Positions 25,075 through 32,873 of a stretch of DNA of 64,000 nucleotides are shown piece after piece. This DNA is from Streptomonospora nanhaiensis (lineage in GTDB: Bacteria > Actinomycetota > Actinomycetes > Streptosporangiales > Streptosporangiaceae), in assembly GCF_026642255.1 (NCBI RefSeq), contig NZ_CP113264.1, positions 2,480,001 through 2,544,000 on the forward strand. The letters are read 5' to 3'. Below the pieces are notes generated by a model. It did not search any database. It saw nothing but the letters and a program-made list of their open reading frames with translations, and was not told the DNA's origin. The position numbers and the translations under genes are program-made. Numbering within the stretch: the first letter of the stretch is position 1; each line of letters starts with the position of its first letter.

Positions 25075-26133
25075 TCACGTGCCCTGGAGCAAGGCGGTGT
25101 ACAGGGTCAGGCCGGGGCCGAAGGTCATGGCGACCCCGTGCTTCCCGGGAGCCAGGGGGGTGGTGTCCTGGAGCTCGGCCATGACAAGCGGGAGCCCGGC
25201 GGAGGAGCAGTTCCCGTACTCCTGGAGGACGTGTCGTGAGGCCCGGGTCGCCGCGGGGCCGAGGGAGAGGCTCTCCTCGGCGGCTTCGATGATGCGCCGG
25301 CCGCCGGGGTGGACCGCCCACCAGTCGACGTCCCCGGGGGTCAGCCCGTGCGGGGAGAGCAGGTCGGCGACCAGGCCGGGCAGGCAGGTGGCGATCAGGT
25401 CGGGGATGGCCGCGGAGAGGCCCATCCTGAACCCCTGGTCCCCCACCTCCCAGGTCATGTGCTCCTCGTGCCCGTGGTCGGTGTGGGAGGCCAGGTCCAG
25501 CACGAGCGGCGCGGGGTGGTCCGGGGGCCGGCCCGCGTCCCCCTCGACGACCAGGGCCACGGCCGCGTCGCCGAACAGGGAGTTGATGACGAACTGCTCC
25601 ACGTCCCACGGCGGGGGCTGGAGGTGCAGCGAGGACAGTTCGAGGCTGAGGAGCACCGCGGGTTCCGGGTGGCAGCTCGCGAAGTCGACGCACGCGGCCA
25701 GGCCGGGAAGCGCGGCGAAGCATCCCATGTGGCCGACCACGAGCCGCCGGGTGGAGGGGCGCATCCCCAGGTCGCGGAGCAGCCGGGAGTCGACCCCGGG
25801 GGTGCCGTAGCCGGTCGAGGAGACGAGGCACAGCAGGCCGACCTCTTCCGCCGGGACCCCTGCCCGGTCGAGCGCTTCCCCGACCGCTTCCGTCGCCAGG
25901 GGCAGGCCCTCGTCCTGGAACCGGCGCATCCGGGTGGACGTGGACCAGTGTGAGCCGTCTTCGACGCGGGGGTCGATCACCAGATGGCGTTTGCGGATCC
26001 CCGAACCTGCCAGGATCCTGCGCAGAAGCCGCTCCCCGGGGTGGTCGGCGGGCAGCAGACCGGGCAGCTCCGCCTGGTCCAGGGCAGCGGGCGGCAGGGC
26101 CGTACCGATACTGCTGATCTGCACCGCTTCCAT
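25075..26133 (-). CDS. Type III polyketide synthase (chalcone/stilbene synthase family)
   Basis: 352 residues, one thiolase-fold enzyme. The catalytic triad is complete: Cys138 in GHMGCFAALPG, His275 in WAVHPGG and Asn308 in YGNCSSA. The GFGPG loop appears as TFGPGLTLY near 337. Such enzymes extend a starter acyl-CoA with malonyl-CoA and cyclise the chain without an acyl carrier. GAGGAGG seven bases before the ATG at 26133 supports this start over an upstream in-frame ATG at 26181. Together with the SnoaL-like protein and the O-methyltransferase it makes a small polyketide locus. MatB at 32874-34319 could supply malonyl-CoA but is not linked. Confidence 0.92.
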   Translation of the reverse strand: MEAVQISSIGTALPPAALDQAELPGLLPADHPGERLLRRILAGSGIRKRHLVIDPRVEDGSHWSTSTRMRRFQDEGLPLATEAVGEALDRAGVPAEEVGLLCLVSSTGYGTPGVDSRLLRDLGMRPSTRRLVVGHMGCFAALPGLAACVDFASCHPEPAVLLSLELSSLHLQPPPWDVEQFVINSLFGDAAVALVVEGDAGRPPDHPAPLVLDLASHTDHGHEEHMTWEVGDQGFRMGLSAAIPDLIATCLPGLVADLLSPHGLTPGDVDWWAVHPGGRRIIEAAEESLSLGPAATRASRHVLQEYGNCSSAGLPLVMAELQDTTPLAPGKHGVAMTFGPGLTLYTALLQGT

Positions 26134-26428
26134 GTCGAAGCCTCCTCGCCGCACCGGTGGACGCCGTACCGCCGTGTCCACCGGGTACCCGCCGCTCGCC
26201 CCGGTCGGGGAATGTGCCCCAGTTCCTCCCTTTTGTGTACTTCTCTACCCAGAATCACGGTGTGCCCCCTGGCTAGGGCCGGGACACGCTTCCTCCCCGA
26301 CGGCCTCCGCTGTGTTGCTGGTCGTGCCCACCGGGATTCCGATCCGCGTGGACCAGGGCACGGGCGGACGAGCGTTCCCCAACCCCCACCGGGCGCGCGG
26401 TGTCGGTGGGATGTGGTTGTCTCACCCC

Positions 26429-26788
26429 ATGGGTGTTGAGATCGAGCGGTTTCTGCGGTTGGTGCGAGCGCTGCCGGGGTGCGAGCACACGGAGTCGGAC
26501 CGGTACACGACGTTCCGTGTGCGCGGCAAGCCGTTCGGCTACCTGTGGCCGGACACTGCCACCGTGGGGCTGAAGCAGACCCTGCTGGAGCAGACCGCGC
26601 TCGTGGCCGAGCGGCCCGAGGTGTTCGAGGTGCAGTTCACGGCGGGCGGGTTCGGCTGGGTGGTCGTCCACCTCGACGGAATCGACCTGGACGAGCTCAG
26701 CGAGCTCACCCTGGAGGCCTGGTACCTGACCGCGCCCGAGGAGCTGCTCACCGTTCCGCCGACCCCGGCGGCCCTGGTCGAGGCCTGA
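26429..26788 (+). CDS. MmcQ/YjbR family protein
   Basis: 119 residues: MGVEIERFLRLVRALPGCEH at the start, then SDRYTTFRVRGKPFGYLWPD and a C-terminal LDELSELTLEAWYLTAPEEL. This is the compact YjbR/MmcQ fold (a cyanobacterial-type DNA-binding relative), cytoplasmic, role unknown. ATG at 26429 was chosen; ATG at 26411 in the same frame is possible. The 295 bases upstream, shared with the type III PKS start, contain no gene. Confidence 0.8.
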   Translation: MGVEIERFLRLVRALPGCEHTESDRYTTFRVRGKPFGYLWPDTATVGLKQTLLEQTALVAERPEVFEVQFTAGGFGWVVVHLDGIDLDELSELTLEAWYLTAPEELLTVPPTPAALVEA

Positions 26789-26838
26789 CCCGGATCTCGG
26801 GCAGCCGAGCCTCGGCCTGCTCATCAGAGTTTTGTGCT

Positions 26839-26869
26839 CTCGGCCCCGGCCCGCCGGGCCGGGGCCGAG
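26839..26869. terminator. Bidirectional stem-loop between convergent genes
   Basis: CTCGGCCCCGGCCC and its exact reverse complement with a 3-base loop: a 14-bp stem between yjbR-like and phosphorylase genes. No clear T-run on either strand. Confidence 0.6.
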
Positions 26870-26875
26870 CGAAGG

Positions 26876-27808
26876 TCAGCAGAGGTAGGGGAGCAGCTCA
26901 CGGAGGACGTGGGCGGCGTTGCGTGCGGCCAGGTCGTGGCTGTCGTCGTTCTTCTTCTGGTCGGCGTTGTCGGAGATCCCCCGGACCACGAGCCAACTCG
27001 GATTGGTACTGCCGCCCACGGAGTTCTCCTGCCAGTACTGGCTGAGCCCTCCGGACTCCATGTCCACGGCCAGGACCTTGTCGTTGTAGTGCTTCAGGTA
27101 TCCGCGGACCTCGCTGTCGCGGGCCGCGATCACGGCTTCCCCGGAGCCGATCAACCCGGGGAGGGCCGCGTAGGGCTCGGTCTCGTAGCCGGGCGCCTGA
27201 CCCCGCAGGGGAGCCGGAGAGCCCCGGTCGCTGAAGTAGGCGTTGACCGCGTGGACGATCTCGGCCGGCGCCTCCCTGTCCTCCCCGCGGTGCTGCACCG
27301 ACTCGCCTTCGGTGATCTTGCGCTGGTCGTAGTAGACGACACGTGTGGAGACGATGACGTTGCCGATACGGGCGTCCACGGGGTCGAGTCCTCCTCCGAT
27401 CCCCAGCAGGACCCACCGCTTGGGAGCGAATCGGCTGCCCAGGTGTCCCAGGGTCGACATCACCGAGCGCTGCCCGGGGCTGTGCGTCTGCATGGCGGCG
27501 ATGCGCAGGGTCTGGTCGCCTTCGCGCACCGTTCCGGTCCGGAAGTAGAGGCCCGTGCTGTCGCGTTCCGAGCGGAGTGCGAAGGCGTCGACCACGGCCC
27601 GTGTCTCCACCGGCAGGATCGTCACCACACCCAGGTCCCAGCGGTCCGTCGCGGTGGAGTCGGACGCCTCGGCGGGTGTGAGGAGCGCGGTGGGCGGGAG
27701 CGTGTTGGTGACGCTGGCTCCGTGCCCGACCGCGTTACCGCTCATATGGTTGCTGCCGCCTTGATTGACGATGCCCTGGTTTCCCGCCGGGACGCTGTGG
27801 TGGTTCAT
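26876..27808 (-). CDS. Nucleoside phosphorylase-like protein with N-terminal Gly/Asn motif
   Basis: 310 residues. Residues ~58-310 are a purine/MTA-nucleosidase (PNP_UDP_1) fold: DLGVVTILPVETRAV, LLGIGGGLDPVDARIGNVIV, the catalytic-type VDMESGG (249-254) and RGISDNAD (Asp280). The first ~35 residues are unusual: GIVNQGGSNHMSGNAVGHGA, polar, Gly/Asn-rich, and matched by a similar stretch at the C-terminus of the membrane protein encoded just upstream. This layout (short prion-like motif plus phosphorylase effector) resembles bacterial amyloid-signalling pairs, so it may be a defence effector cutting nucleosides or nucleotides when signalled (inference). ATG at 27808 overlaps the partner stop. 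Confidence 0.78.
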   Translation of the reverse strand: MNHHSVPAGNQGIVNQGGSNHMSGNAVGHGASVTNTLPPTALLTPAEASDSTATDRWDLGVVTILPVETRAVVDAFALRSERDSTGLYFRTGTVREGDQTLRIAAMQTHSPGQRSVMSTLGHLGSRFAPKRWVLLGIGGGLDPVDARIGNVIVSTRVVYYDQRKITEGESVQHRGEDREAPAEIVHAVNAYFSDRGSPAPLRGQAPGYETEPYAALPGLIGSGEAVIAARDSEVRGYLKHYNDKVLAVDMESGGLSQYWQENSVGGSTNPSWLVVRGISDNADQKKNDDSHDLAARNAAHVLRELLPYLC

Positions 27809-29538
27809 GCCGCACTTCCGTTCTGTGTCGAGCCGGCTGGAGGCTGCTGTGAGGGTGCCGTGTTGTGGGTCTGGGCGTTACTGCCGACCGACGAGTGGGA
27901 GATCTCGTTGTTGCCGCCCAGATTGAGGATTCCGCTGTTGACGATCTGCGTCGCCCGGTTGTTGAACTCGGAGGTGTCCACATCCGAGGCTGTGAGAAAG
28001 TCGCTGGCGGCACGAAGGAGCCTGCGCTCGATCGTCTTGATCTGGCCCAGGAGCCGTGTCTTCTCGAACTGCACCTTGCGCCACTCCTGTGCGGGGTGTT
28101 CGCGCACGCTGAAGCGGGTACCGATGAGGACATTGCGAATAGGGGAGTGGGTGAGTTCGGAAGGCAGGACCAGGGCCTTCGCCAGCACCCAGGGGTAGCG
28201 GAACACTCGCGGGGACGACTCGACCAACCGCGGTAGCCGTATCAGCTCTCGCAGTGCAGCACGGAGTACGGCGCCTTTTCCGTACTGGCCGAATTCGTTG
28301 ACCTGCTGGAACTTTCGTGGTGTGCGGGTCAGTACGCACGCGGCGAAGGACAGGCTCAACGTACGGCCCTGCAAGTTCACCTGGAGCAGGACGGTGGCGG
28401 TGAGCTCGGAGCCCGCCTCAGGAACACTCACCTCCAGGAAGTGGTGTCGCGAAGCGCTCTGTCCGTCGATGATCCGGCGCATGGCCGCGGGTCCCACCGG
28501 CTCCTTCAGCAGTTCACGATCGATCGAGACATCGGTCTCCGCGATGTACACGCGATCGCGTACCTCCACAGGCAGACGCACGTCCTCCTGGTCCCAACGC
28601 AACTGTTCGACGGAGCCGCGCAGGTATTCCACCAGTTCGTGGGCGCGAAACGGCGGGGTCTCGTACTCGCGCTCGTGGAGGGGCTGCTCATCGCTTCCGG
28701 GGCGCAAAAGGGGGATGCTCATCGGGGGATTCCACTGGTGGATGAGTTCGCCGGCCCCGATGAAGGGGGAGTCGTCGCCGAAGAGCGTGAAGACGGCTTC
28801 TTCGTCGTCCTCGCTGTTGTCGTGCGCCGGACGTTGGTACACCACGCACGCGTGGTCCTGTTGGGCGTCAACTGCCTTTTCCCTGGGTGAGATGCATCGG
28901 GGACGTAGATCCACGCTCTCCCTGACCTTGTTGATCCGGATCTGGCTGAGCGTCCCCGCAAGTACGGCTGCGACGGGCACCGTCAGCAAGAGGAGCGCCG
29001 ACAGCAGGGCCTGGCCGGGAAAGGAACCTGTGAGCAGGACCCAGGCCGCCGCGATGGTGAGCAGCCCCATCCCTGTCTTCTGCAGGGCTGCTTTCTCCCA
29101 GCGCTTGCCTCGCCATGCTTCGGGAGAGAGGCGTGCACGGGAGGGCTTCTTCTTGGACAACGGGCTCAGAGACGGCCTGTCGAAGGAGATCGCGACTGAG
29201 AGCTGGCAGGCACGCCTCAGGAGTAGGAGGGAGGCGAGCGCACACAGCGACAGCAGTACCGAGACGATCTGTCCGCCTACGAGGGGCACGAGGACGCACG
29301 CGGCGATCGCCAGGCGGGGTAGAGCCTGCAGATGGGTGGCCCACCAGGCATGGCGCATGACCGGGACGAGGTCGAACCCGTAGGAGGGGGCGACGCGGCG
29401 GTAGGGGGCGGTGCAGACCTCGTCGATGACGAGGTTGCGGAACTCCTCGTCGACGTACGTGCCGATGCACAGGTGGTGGGTTGCGCCAGTGGGAGGTTCG
29501 AAGGTCTCACGGCCTGGTGGGGTCTGGACAGCGCTCAT
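27805..29538 (-). CDS. Membrane protein with C-terminal Gly/Asn signalling-like motif
   Basis: 577 residues. Two pairs of hydrophobic helices near 78-108 (LAIAACVLVPLVGGQIVSVL) and ~155-195 (GLLTIAAAWVLLTGSFPGQA and following). Residues ~200-525 are a large soluble domain with no family I recognise (ELIHQWNPP, VYIAETDVSIDREL, HHFLEVSVP). The tail 532-559 (IVNSGILNLGGNNEISHSSV, GSNAQTHN) parallels residues 13-35 of the phosphorylase-like partner. It overlaps that gene by four bases. It could act as the membrane sensor that passes a signal to the effector by motif-to-motif assembly (inference). Start ATG 29538 with GGGGAG six bases before. Confidence 0.75.
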   Translation of the reverse strand: MSAVQTPPGRETFEPPTGATHHLCIGTYVDEEFRNLVIDEVCTAPYRRVAPSYGFDLVPVMRHAWWATHLQALPRLAIAACVLVPLVGGQIVSVLLSLCALASLLLLRRACQLSVAISFDRPSLSPLSKKKPSRARLSPEAWRGKRWEKAALQKTGMGLLTIAAAWVLLTGSFPGQALLSALLLLTVPVAAVLAGTLSQIRINKVRESVDLRPRCISPREKAVDAQQDHACVVYQRPAHDNSEDDEEAVFTLFGDDSPFIGAGELIHQWNPPMSIPLLRPGSDEQPLHEREYETPPFRAHELVEYLRGSVEQLRWDQEDVRLPVEVRDRVYIAETDVSIDRELLKEPVGPAAMRRIIDGQSASRHHFLEVSVPEAGSELTATVLLQVNLQGRTLSLSFAACVLTRTPRKFQQVNEFGQYGKGAVLRAALRELIRLPRLVESSPRVFRYPWVLAKALVLPSELTHSPIRNVLIGTRFSVREHPAQEWRKVQFEKTRLLGQIKTIERRLLRAASDFLTASDVDTSEFNNRATQIVNSGILNLGGNNEISHSSVGSNAQTHNTAPSQQPPAGSTQNGSAA

Positions 29539-29570
29539 TGGGCTCCCCGCTCAAGGAAATGGTCAGTCGG

Positions 29571-29599
29571 ACCTTAACTCTGTATCGAGTTTTGGTCAA
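29571..29599 (-). promoter_or_regulatory. Predicted promoter of the membrane/phosphorylase pair
   Basis: Minus strand TTGACC (29599-29594) and TAAGGT (29576-29571), spacer 17. A transcript would begin near 29564, some 25 bases before the ATG at 29538. Confidence 0.5.
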
Positions 29600-30321
29600 G
29601 GCGACTCTAAGGAGTGCTGATGGATCGAGGGCGAAAGGGTGTGGGGTGCTTCCGCACCTCGGCATGCCGACATCATTGCGACAGGGTGTGACAGTCCGGT
29701 GTCTTAACGTGCTGGCCTGTGCGGACCCCGTGCCGGAGAGGCCGGTCTCGGCACGCCGTGCCCTCGTCGAAGGGGACAGGCCGGTTCGGGGCGGGCGGTT
29801 CCGGCTCGGCCGAGGGGCTGCGCCGCCACCGTCTTCGGGACCCGATCCTGGACGGTTGCCGCTGTGGCTGGTCACGGCGCTGGGAGTGCTGCCTCGGCCT
29901 CGGGAGTTCGGCGCCGTCCGCCTCGGGGCGCAGTCCTGGGAAGGGAAAGGCCGAGGTGGCCGGAGGCCCTCCGACGCGAGCCCGTGTAATCCACCTGGTT
30001 GTCCGGAGCGTCGCAGAGGTGTGCGTCCGTCCGGTGGGTCTGCCTTCCGGTTCGGACGCGGTGCCGTGTCCGCCGCTTCAGGAGGGCACGGTGCCTCCTC
30101 AATTCATCCCCCCGGAGGTGCGCGTGCTCTCCCAGAGGCGCTTACGGCAAGACCAGAACCCTCCACCGCCCCGGATAAGGCCCGCCGTTCCCGTCGTCGA
30201 GAGCGGTGGGCACGACACGGCGGCGCTGGTTCTCGGCTGACGAGGTGCTGCCGCGCGTGTGCGGCGGTCCCTGGTTCTCTCTTGTCGTTTCCCTTGTCCG
30301 GGATTTCACGAAGGGTGTGTC
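29600..30321. other. Gene-free stretch between the signalling pair and the HsdR-N gene
   Basis: About 720 bases upstream of two divergent genes. Long open frames exist (e.g. 29481-30377 plus) but their proteins are Arg/Pro/Gly-rich with no domain and no ribosome site, so I treat them as chance frames. No RNA gene or repeat is evident. Confidence 0.5.
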
Positions 30322-31410
30322 ATGCAGTTCGAAGAGAAGGTGTCGGCGCTCGCCTCCAAGGTGCAGAAGCAGCGTGACATGACCCAGACGGAGGAGGCGG
30401 CGAAGAACGCCTTCGTCATGCCCTTCATCGCGACCATTCTCGGCTACGACGTCTTCGACCCGCGTGAGGTGGTTCCCGAATTCACCGCGGACGTCGGCAT
30501 GAAGAAGGGCGAAAAGGTCGACTACGCCATCGTGCGCGACAACGAGGTGCAGATCCTCATCGAGTGCAAGAAGGCGAACGGCGAGCTGAAGGTGGAGCAC
30601 GCCTCCCAGCTCTACCGCTACTTCTCCGTCACCAACGCCCGGATCGCGGTCCTCACCAACGGTGTGGAATACCAGTTCTACACCGACCTCGAAGCGCCCA
30701 ACCGCATGGATTCCAAGCCGTTCATGGTGCTCGACTTCAGTGATGTCGACGAGAGCCTGCTCCCCGAACTGCGCAAGCTGACGAAGGAGACCTTCGACCT
30801 GAACTCCGTGATCGACGCCGCGGAGAAGCTCAAGTACCTCGGTGCGATCAAGCGCACCCTGGCCGAGGAGTTCCAGGACCCGGAGGACGAATGGGTGAAG
30901 TTCTTCGCCAGCCGCGTCTACGACAAGTCCTTCACCAAGCGGGCTCGTGAGCAGTTCACACCTCTCGTCCGGGAGGCCGCTGCCGCCTTCCTCGACGACC
31001 AGGTCAACATGCGGTTGAAGAAGGCGTTGGAGTCCACCCGCCCGCAGACGGAGGCGGAGGAGGAAGCGGTCGGCAGCCGGGAGGCCGCCGACGAGGACTT
31101 GGAGCGCGGCACCGGTATCGAGACCACTCTGGAGGAGCTGGAGGGTTACCAGGTCGTCAAGGCGATCGCGTGCAGCGAGGTCAAGCCGCAGCGGATCGCC
31201 CACCGCGATTCCAAGAGCTACTTCGCCATCCTCCTGGACGACAACAACCGCAGGCCGATCGCCCGCCTGCACTTCAACGCCCGGTCGAAGAAGTACCTCG
31301 GTGTCTTCGACGCGGACAAGAACGAGACGCGCCACCTGCTCGGGTCGATCGACGACATCTACCTCCACGCGGACAAGATCCGCGAGGTGGTGCGGAGCTA
31401 CCTGTCCTGA
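30322..31410 (+). CDS. Orphan HsdR-N-type nuclease domain protein
   Basis: 362 residues. The first ~170 residues match the type I restriction R-subunit N-terminal nuclease (HSDR_N_2): FVMPFIATILGYDVFDPREV, then KVDYAIVRDNEVQILIECKK with a PD-(D/E)xK-like set Asp67, Glu81, Lys83, and HASQLYRYFSVTNARIAVLT. The C-terminal part (~265-360) is a small domain with RPIARLHFNARSKKYLGVFD. No helicase motor, methylase or specificity subunit is nearby, so it is a stand-alone protein of the type often annotated as a restriction endonuclease. AAGGG upstream of ATG 30322. Role in defence is possible but unproven; housekeeping copies are common in actinomycetes. Confidence 0.82.
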   Translation: MQFEEKVSALASKVQKQRDMTQTEEAAKNAFVMPFIATILGYDVFDPREVVPEFTADVGMKKGEKVDYAIVRDNEVQILIECKKANGELKVEHASQLYRYFSVTNARIAVLTNGVEYQFYTDLEAPNRMDSKPFMVLDFSDVDESLLPELRKLTKETFDLNSVIDAAEKLKYLGAIKRTLAEEFQDPEDEWVKFFASRVYDKSFTKRAREQFTPLVREAAAAFLDDQVNMRLKKALESTRPQTEAEEEAVGSREAADEDLERGTGIETTLEELEGYQVVKAIACSEVKPQRIAHRDSKSYFAILLDDNNRRPIARLHFNARSKKYLGVFDADKNETRHLLGSIDDIYLHADKIREVVRSYLS

Positions 31411-31452
31411 CGCCGTGCCGACGGCTTCCGTGTCGGCTCTGCGCCGCTGTAC

Positions 31453-31487
31453 CCGCCGGACCGCCAGGGGCGTCCGGCGGTCTTTTT
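31453..31487 (+). terminator. Rho-independent terminator after HsdR-N gene
   Basis: CCGCCGGAC and GTCCGGCGG form a 9-bp stem with a 10-base loop, followed by TCTTTTT. This is the clearest classical terminator of the window. Confidence 0.85.
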
Positions 31488-31681
31488 CTGTGCGGACCGT
31501 CGGCGCCCCGCTCACGTGGGGCCCGGGCCGTGGCCGGACCCGCCCTCGTCCGTTGCTGGCGCGAGGCACCCCGGTCACGACTCCGCTGCTCCCCGGTGAG
31601 GAGACGTCGCCACCCGTCCGTCCCGGCCGAGCCCGTGCGCCCCGGTTCCCTCGAACCGCCCGGCCGAGGAAGACCGAGAGG

Positions 31682-31699
31682 TTTCGAAATATTTCGAAA
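31682..31699. promoter_or_regulatory. Palindromic operator upstream of xylanase (site 1)
   Basis: TTTCGAAATATTTCGAAA is a perfect 18-bp palindrome with core CGAAA-NN-TTTCG. The same core recurs at 31813-31824. Boxes of the CGAAA/TTTCG type are known in front of streptomycete xylanase genes and are bound by LacI-type sugar repressors (BxlR/XlnR-like). The long gap 31411-31998 otherwise holds only a terminator and a promoter. Confidence 0.65.
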
Positions 31700-31812
31700 A
31701 AACGGACCTGAGTCCCGGCTCTGTGTGTCGACAAGTCGTGGGATGATCCGGATTTCGCTTTCTGCAACCTCCTGAACTGGACTTTTGGCCATCCGTGGCG
31801 CGCATCAGTTTA

Positions 31813-31824
31813 CGAAACATTTCG
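31813..31824. promoter_or_regulatory. Palindromic operator upstream of xylanase (site 2)
   Basis: CGAAA-CA-TTTCG, the same 12-base core as at 31685-31696, eight bases ahead of the predicted -35 box. Confidence 0.65.
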
Positions 31825-31831
31825 GAAACCA

Positions 31832-31860
31832 TTGACAACCCCGAGGAGGCGGACGAATAC
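31832..31860 (+). promoter_or_regulatory. Predicted promoter of the xylanase gene
   Basis: TTGACA (31832-31837), 17 bases, GAATAC (31855-31860). The -35 is a perfect consensus. It lies just downstream of operator site 2. Confidence 0.55.
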
Positions 31861-31998
31861 TGCCGGTCACGGCAATCCGCCGTTCCCCCAGCGCCGTACG
31901 GCACCGACGTGCGGTGACCGCCCCCGGTCGCCGTCATCCCCACCGGGTCGTGCCGCGCCGCCCGGCTCCGCGCCGGCCTCACGAAGAGGAGAGCGACC

Positions 31999-32685
31999 AT
32001 GACCGACAACCCCCTCCGCCCGTTCGACCGCAGGAGATTCATCGGCATAGGCGGCGCCGGCGCCCTGGCGGTGGCGGCGCCCGGGCTGATGGCCGGCCCC
32101 GCCCTGGCCCGGACGACCATCACCGAGAACCAGACCGGCACCCACAACGGGTTCTACTACTCCTTCTGGACCGACGGCGGCGGGTCGGTCTCCATGACGC
32201 TGGGCTCCGGCGGCAGCTACAGCACCTCGTGGAGGAACACGGGCAACTTCGTCTGCGGCAAGGGCTGGGGCAACGGCAGCCGCAGGAACGTGAACTACTC
32301 GGGCAGCTTCAACCCGTCCGGCAACGGCTACCTGTGCCTGTACGGGTGGACGTCGAACCCGCTGGTGGAGTACTACGTCGTCGACAACTACGGGACGTAC
32401 CGGCCCACGGGGGAGTACCGGGGCACGGTCAACACCGACGGCGGCACGTACGACATCTACCGCACGATGCGCTACAACGCCCCCTCCGTCGAGGGCATCC
32501 GAACGTTCCCGCAGTACTGGAGCGTGCGGCAGTCCAGGAGGACGGGCGGGACCATCACCAGCGGCAACCACTTCGACGCGTGGAACCGCGCGGGCATGGG
32601 GCTGGGCGCCTTCAACTACTACATGGTCCTCGCGACGGAGGGGTACCAGAGCAGCGGGAACTCCAACCTCGCGGTCAGCGGCTGA
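31999..32685 (+). CDS. GH11 endo-1,4-beta-xylanase, Tat-exported
   Basis: 228 residues. Twin-arginine signal [20 protein letters not shown], cleaved near ALA-RT (38/39). The mature ~190-residue beta-jelly-roll is a full GH11 domain with the two catalytic glutamates: Glu124 in [12 protein letters not shown] (nucleophile) and Glu214 in [10 protein letters not shown] (acid/base). It has no carbohydrate-binding module. It cuts the xylan backbone outside the cell. GAGGAGAG precedes ATG 31999. Two CGAAA-NN-TTTCG operators and a promoter upstream suggest sugar-controlled expression; no repressor gene is adjacent. Confidence 0.95.
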   Translation: MTDNPLRPFDRRRFIGIGGAGALAVAAPGLMAGPALARTTITENQTGTHNGFYYSFWTDGGGSVSMTLGSGGSYSTSWRNTGNFVCGKGWGNGSRRNVNYSGSFNPSGNGYLCLYGWTSNPLVEYYVVDNYGTYRPTGEYRGTVNTDGGTYDIYRTMRYNAPSVEGIRTFPQYWSVRQSRRTGGTITSGNHFDAWNRAGMGLGAFNYYMVLATEGYQSSGNSNLAVSG

Positions 32686-32873
32686 GAGGCCGGTCCGCGG
32701 GGGCGGGACCGCACGGCAGGCGCTCCCGGGGGACGGCCCGCCCCGGAACCCGCTGAACGCCGGCCCCTCGCGCCCCTGCACCTGTGACACCGCCCCTCGC
32801 GACGGTGGCGCGGCGGACCGCGGCCGCCGCGCCACCCCCGCGGACACCCGACTCCGGGCGGCGGGGGAGGGGC

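Noticed and set aside
26134-26181. N-terminal extension of the type III PKS to ATG 26181
   Set aside because: The extension MDTAVRRPPVRRGGFD is unlike family starts and covers the ribosome site GAGGAGG of the ATG at 26133.
29481-30377. Plus-strand frame of 298 codons ahead of the HsdR-N gene
   Set aside because: Arg/Pro/Gly/Ser-rich and domain-free; overlaps the promoter and start of the divergent membrane-protein gene.
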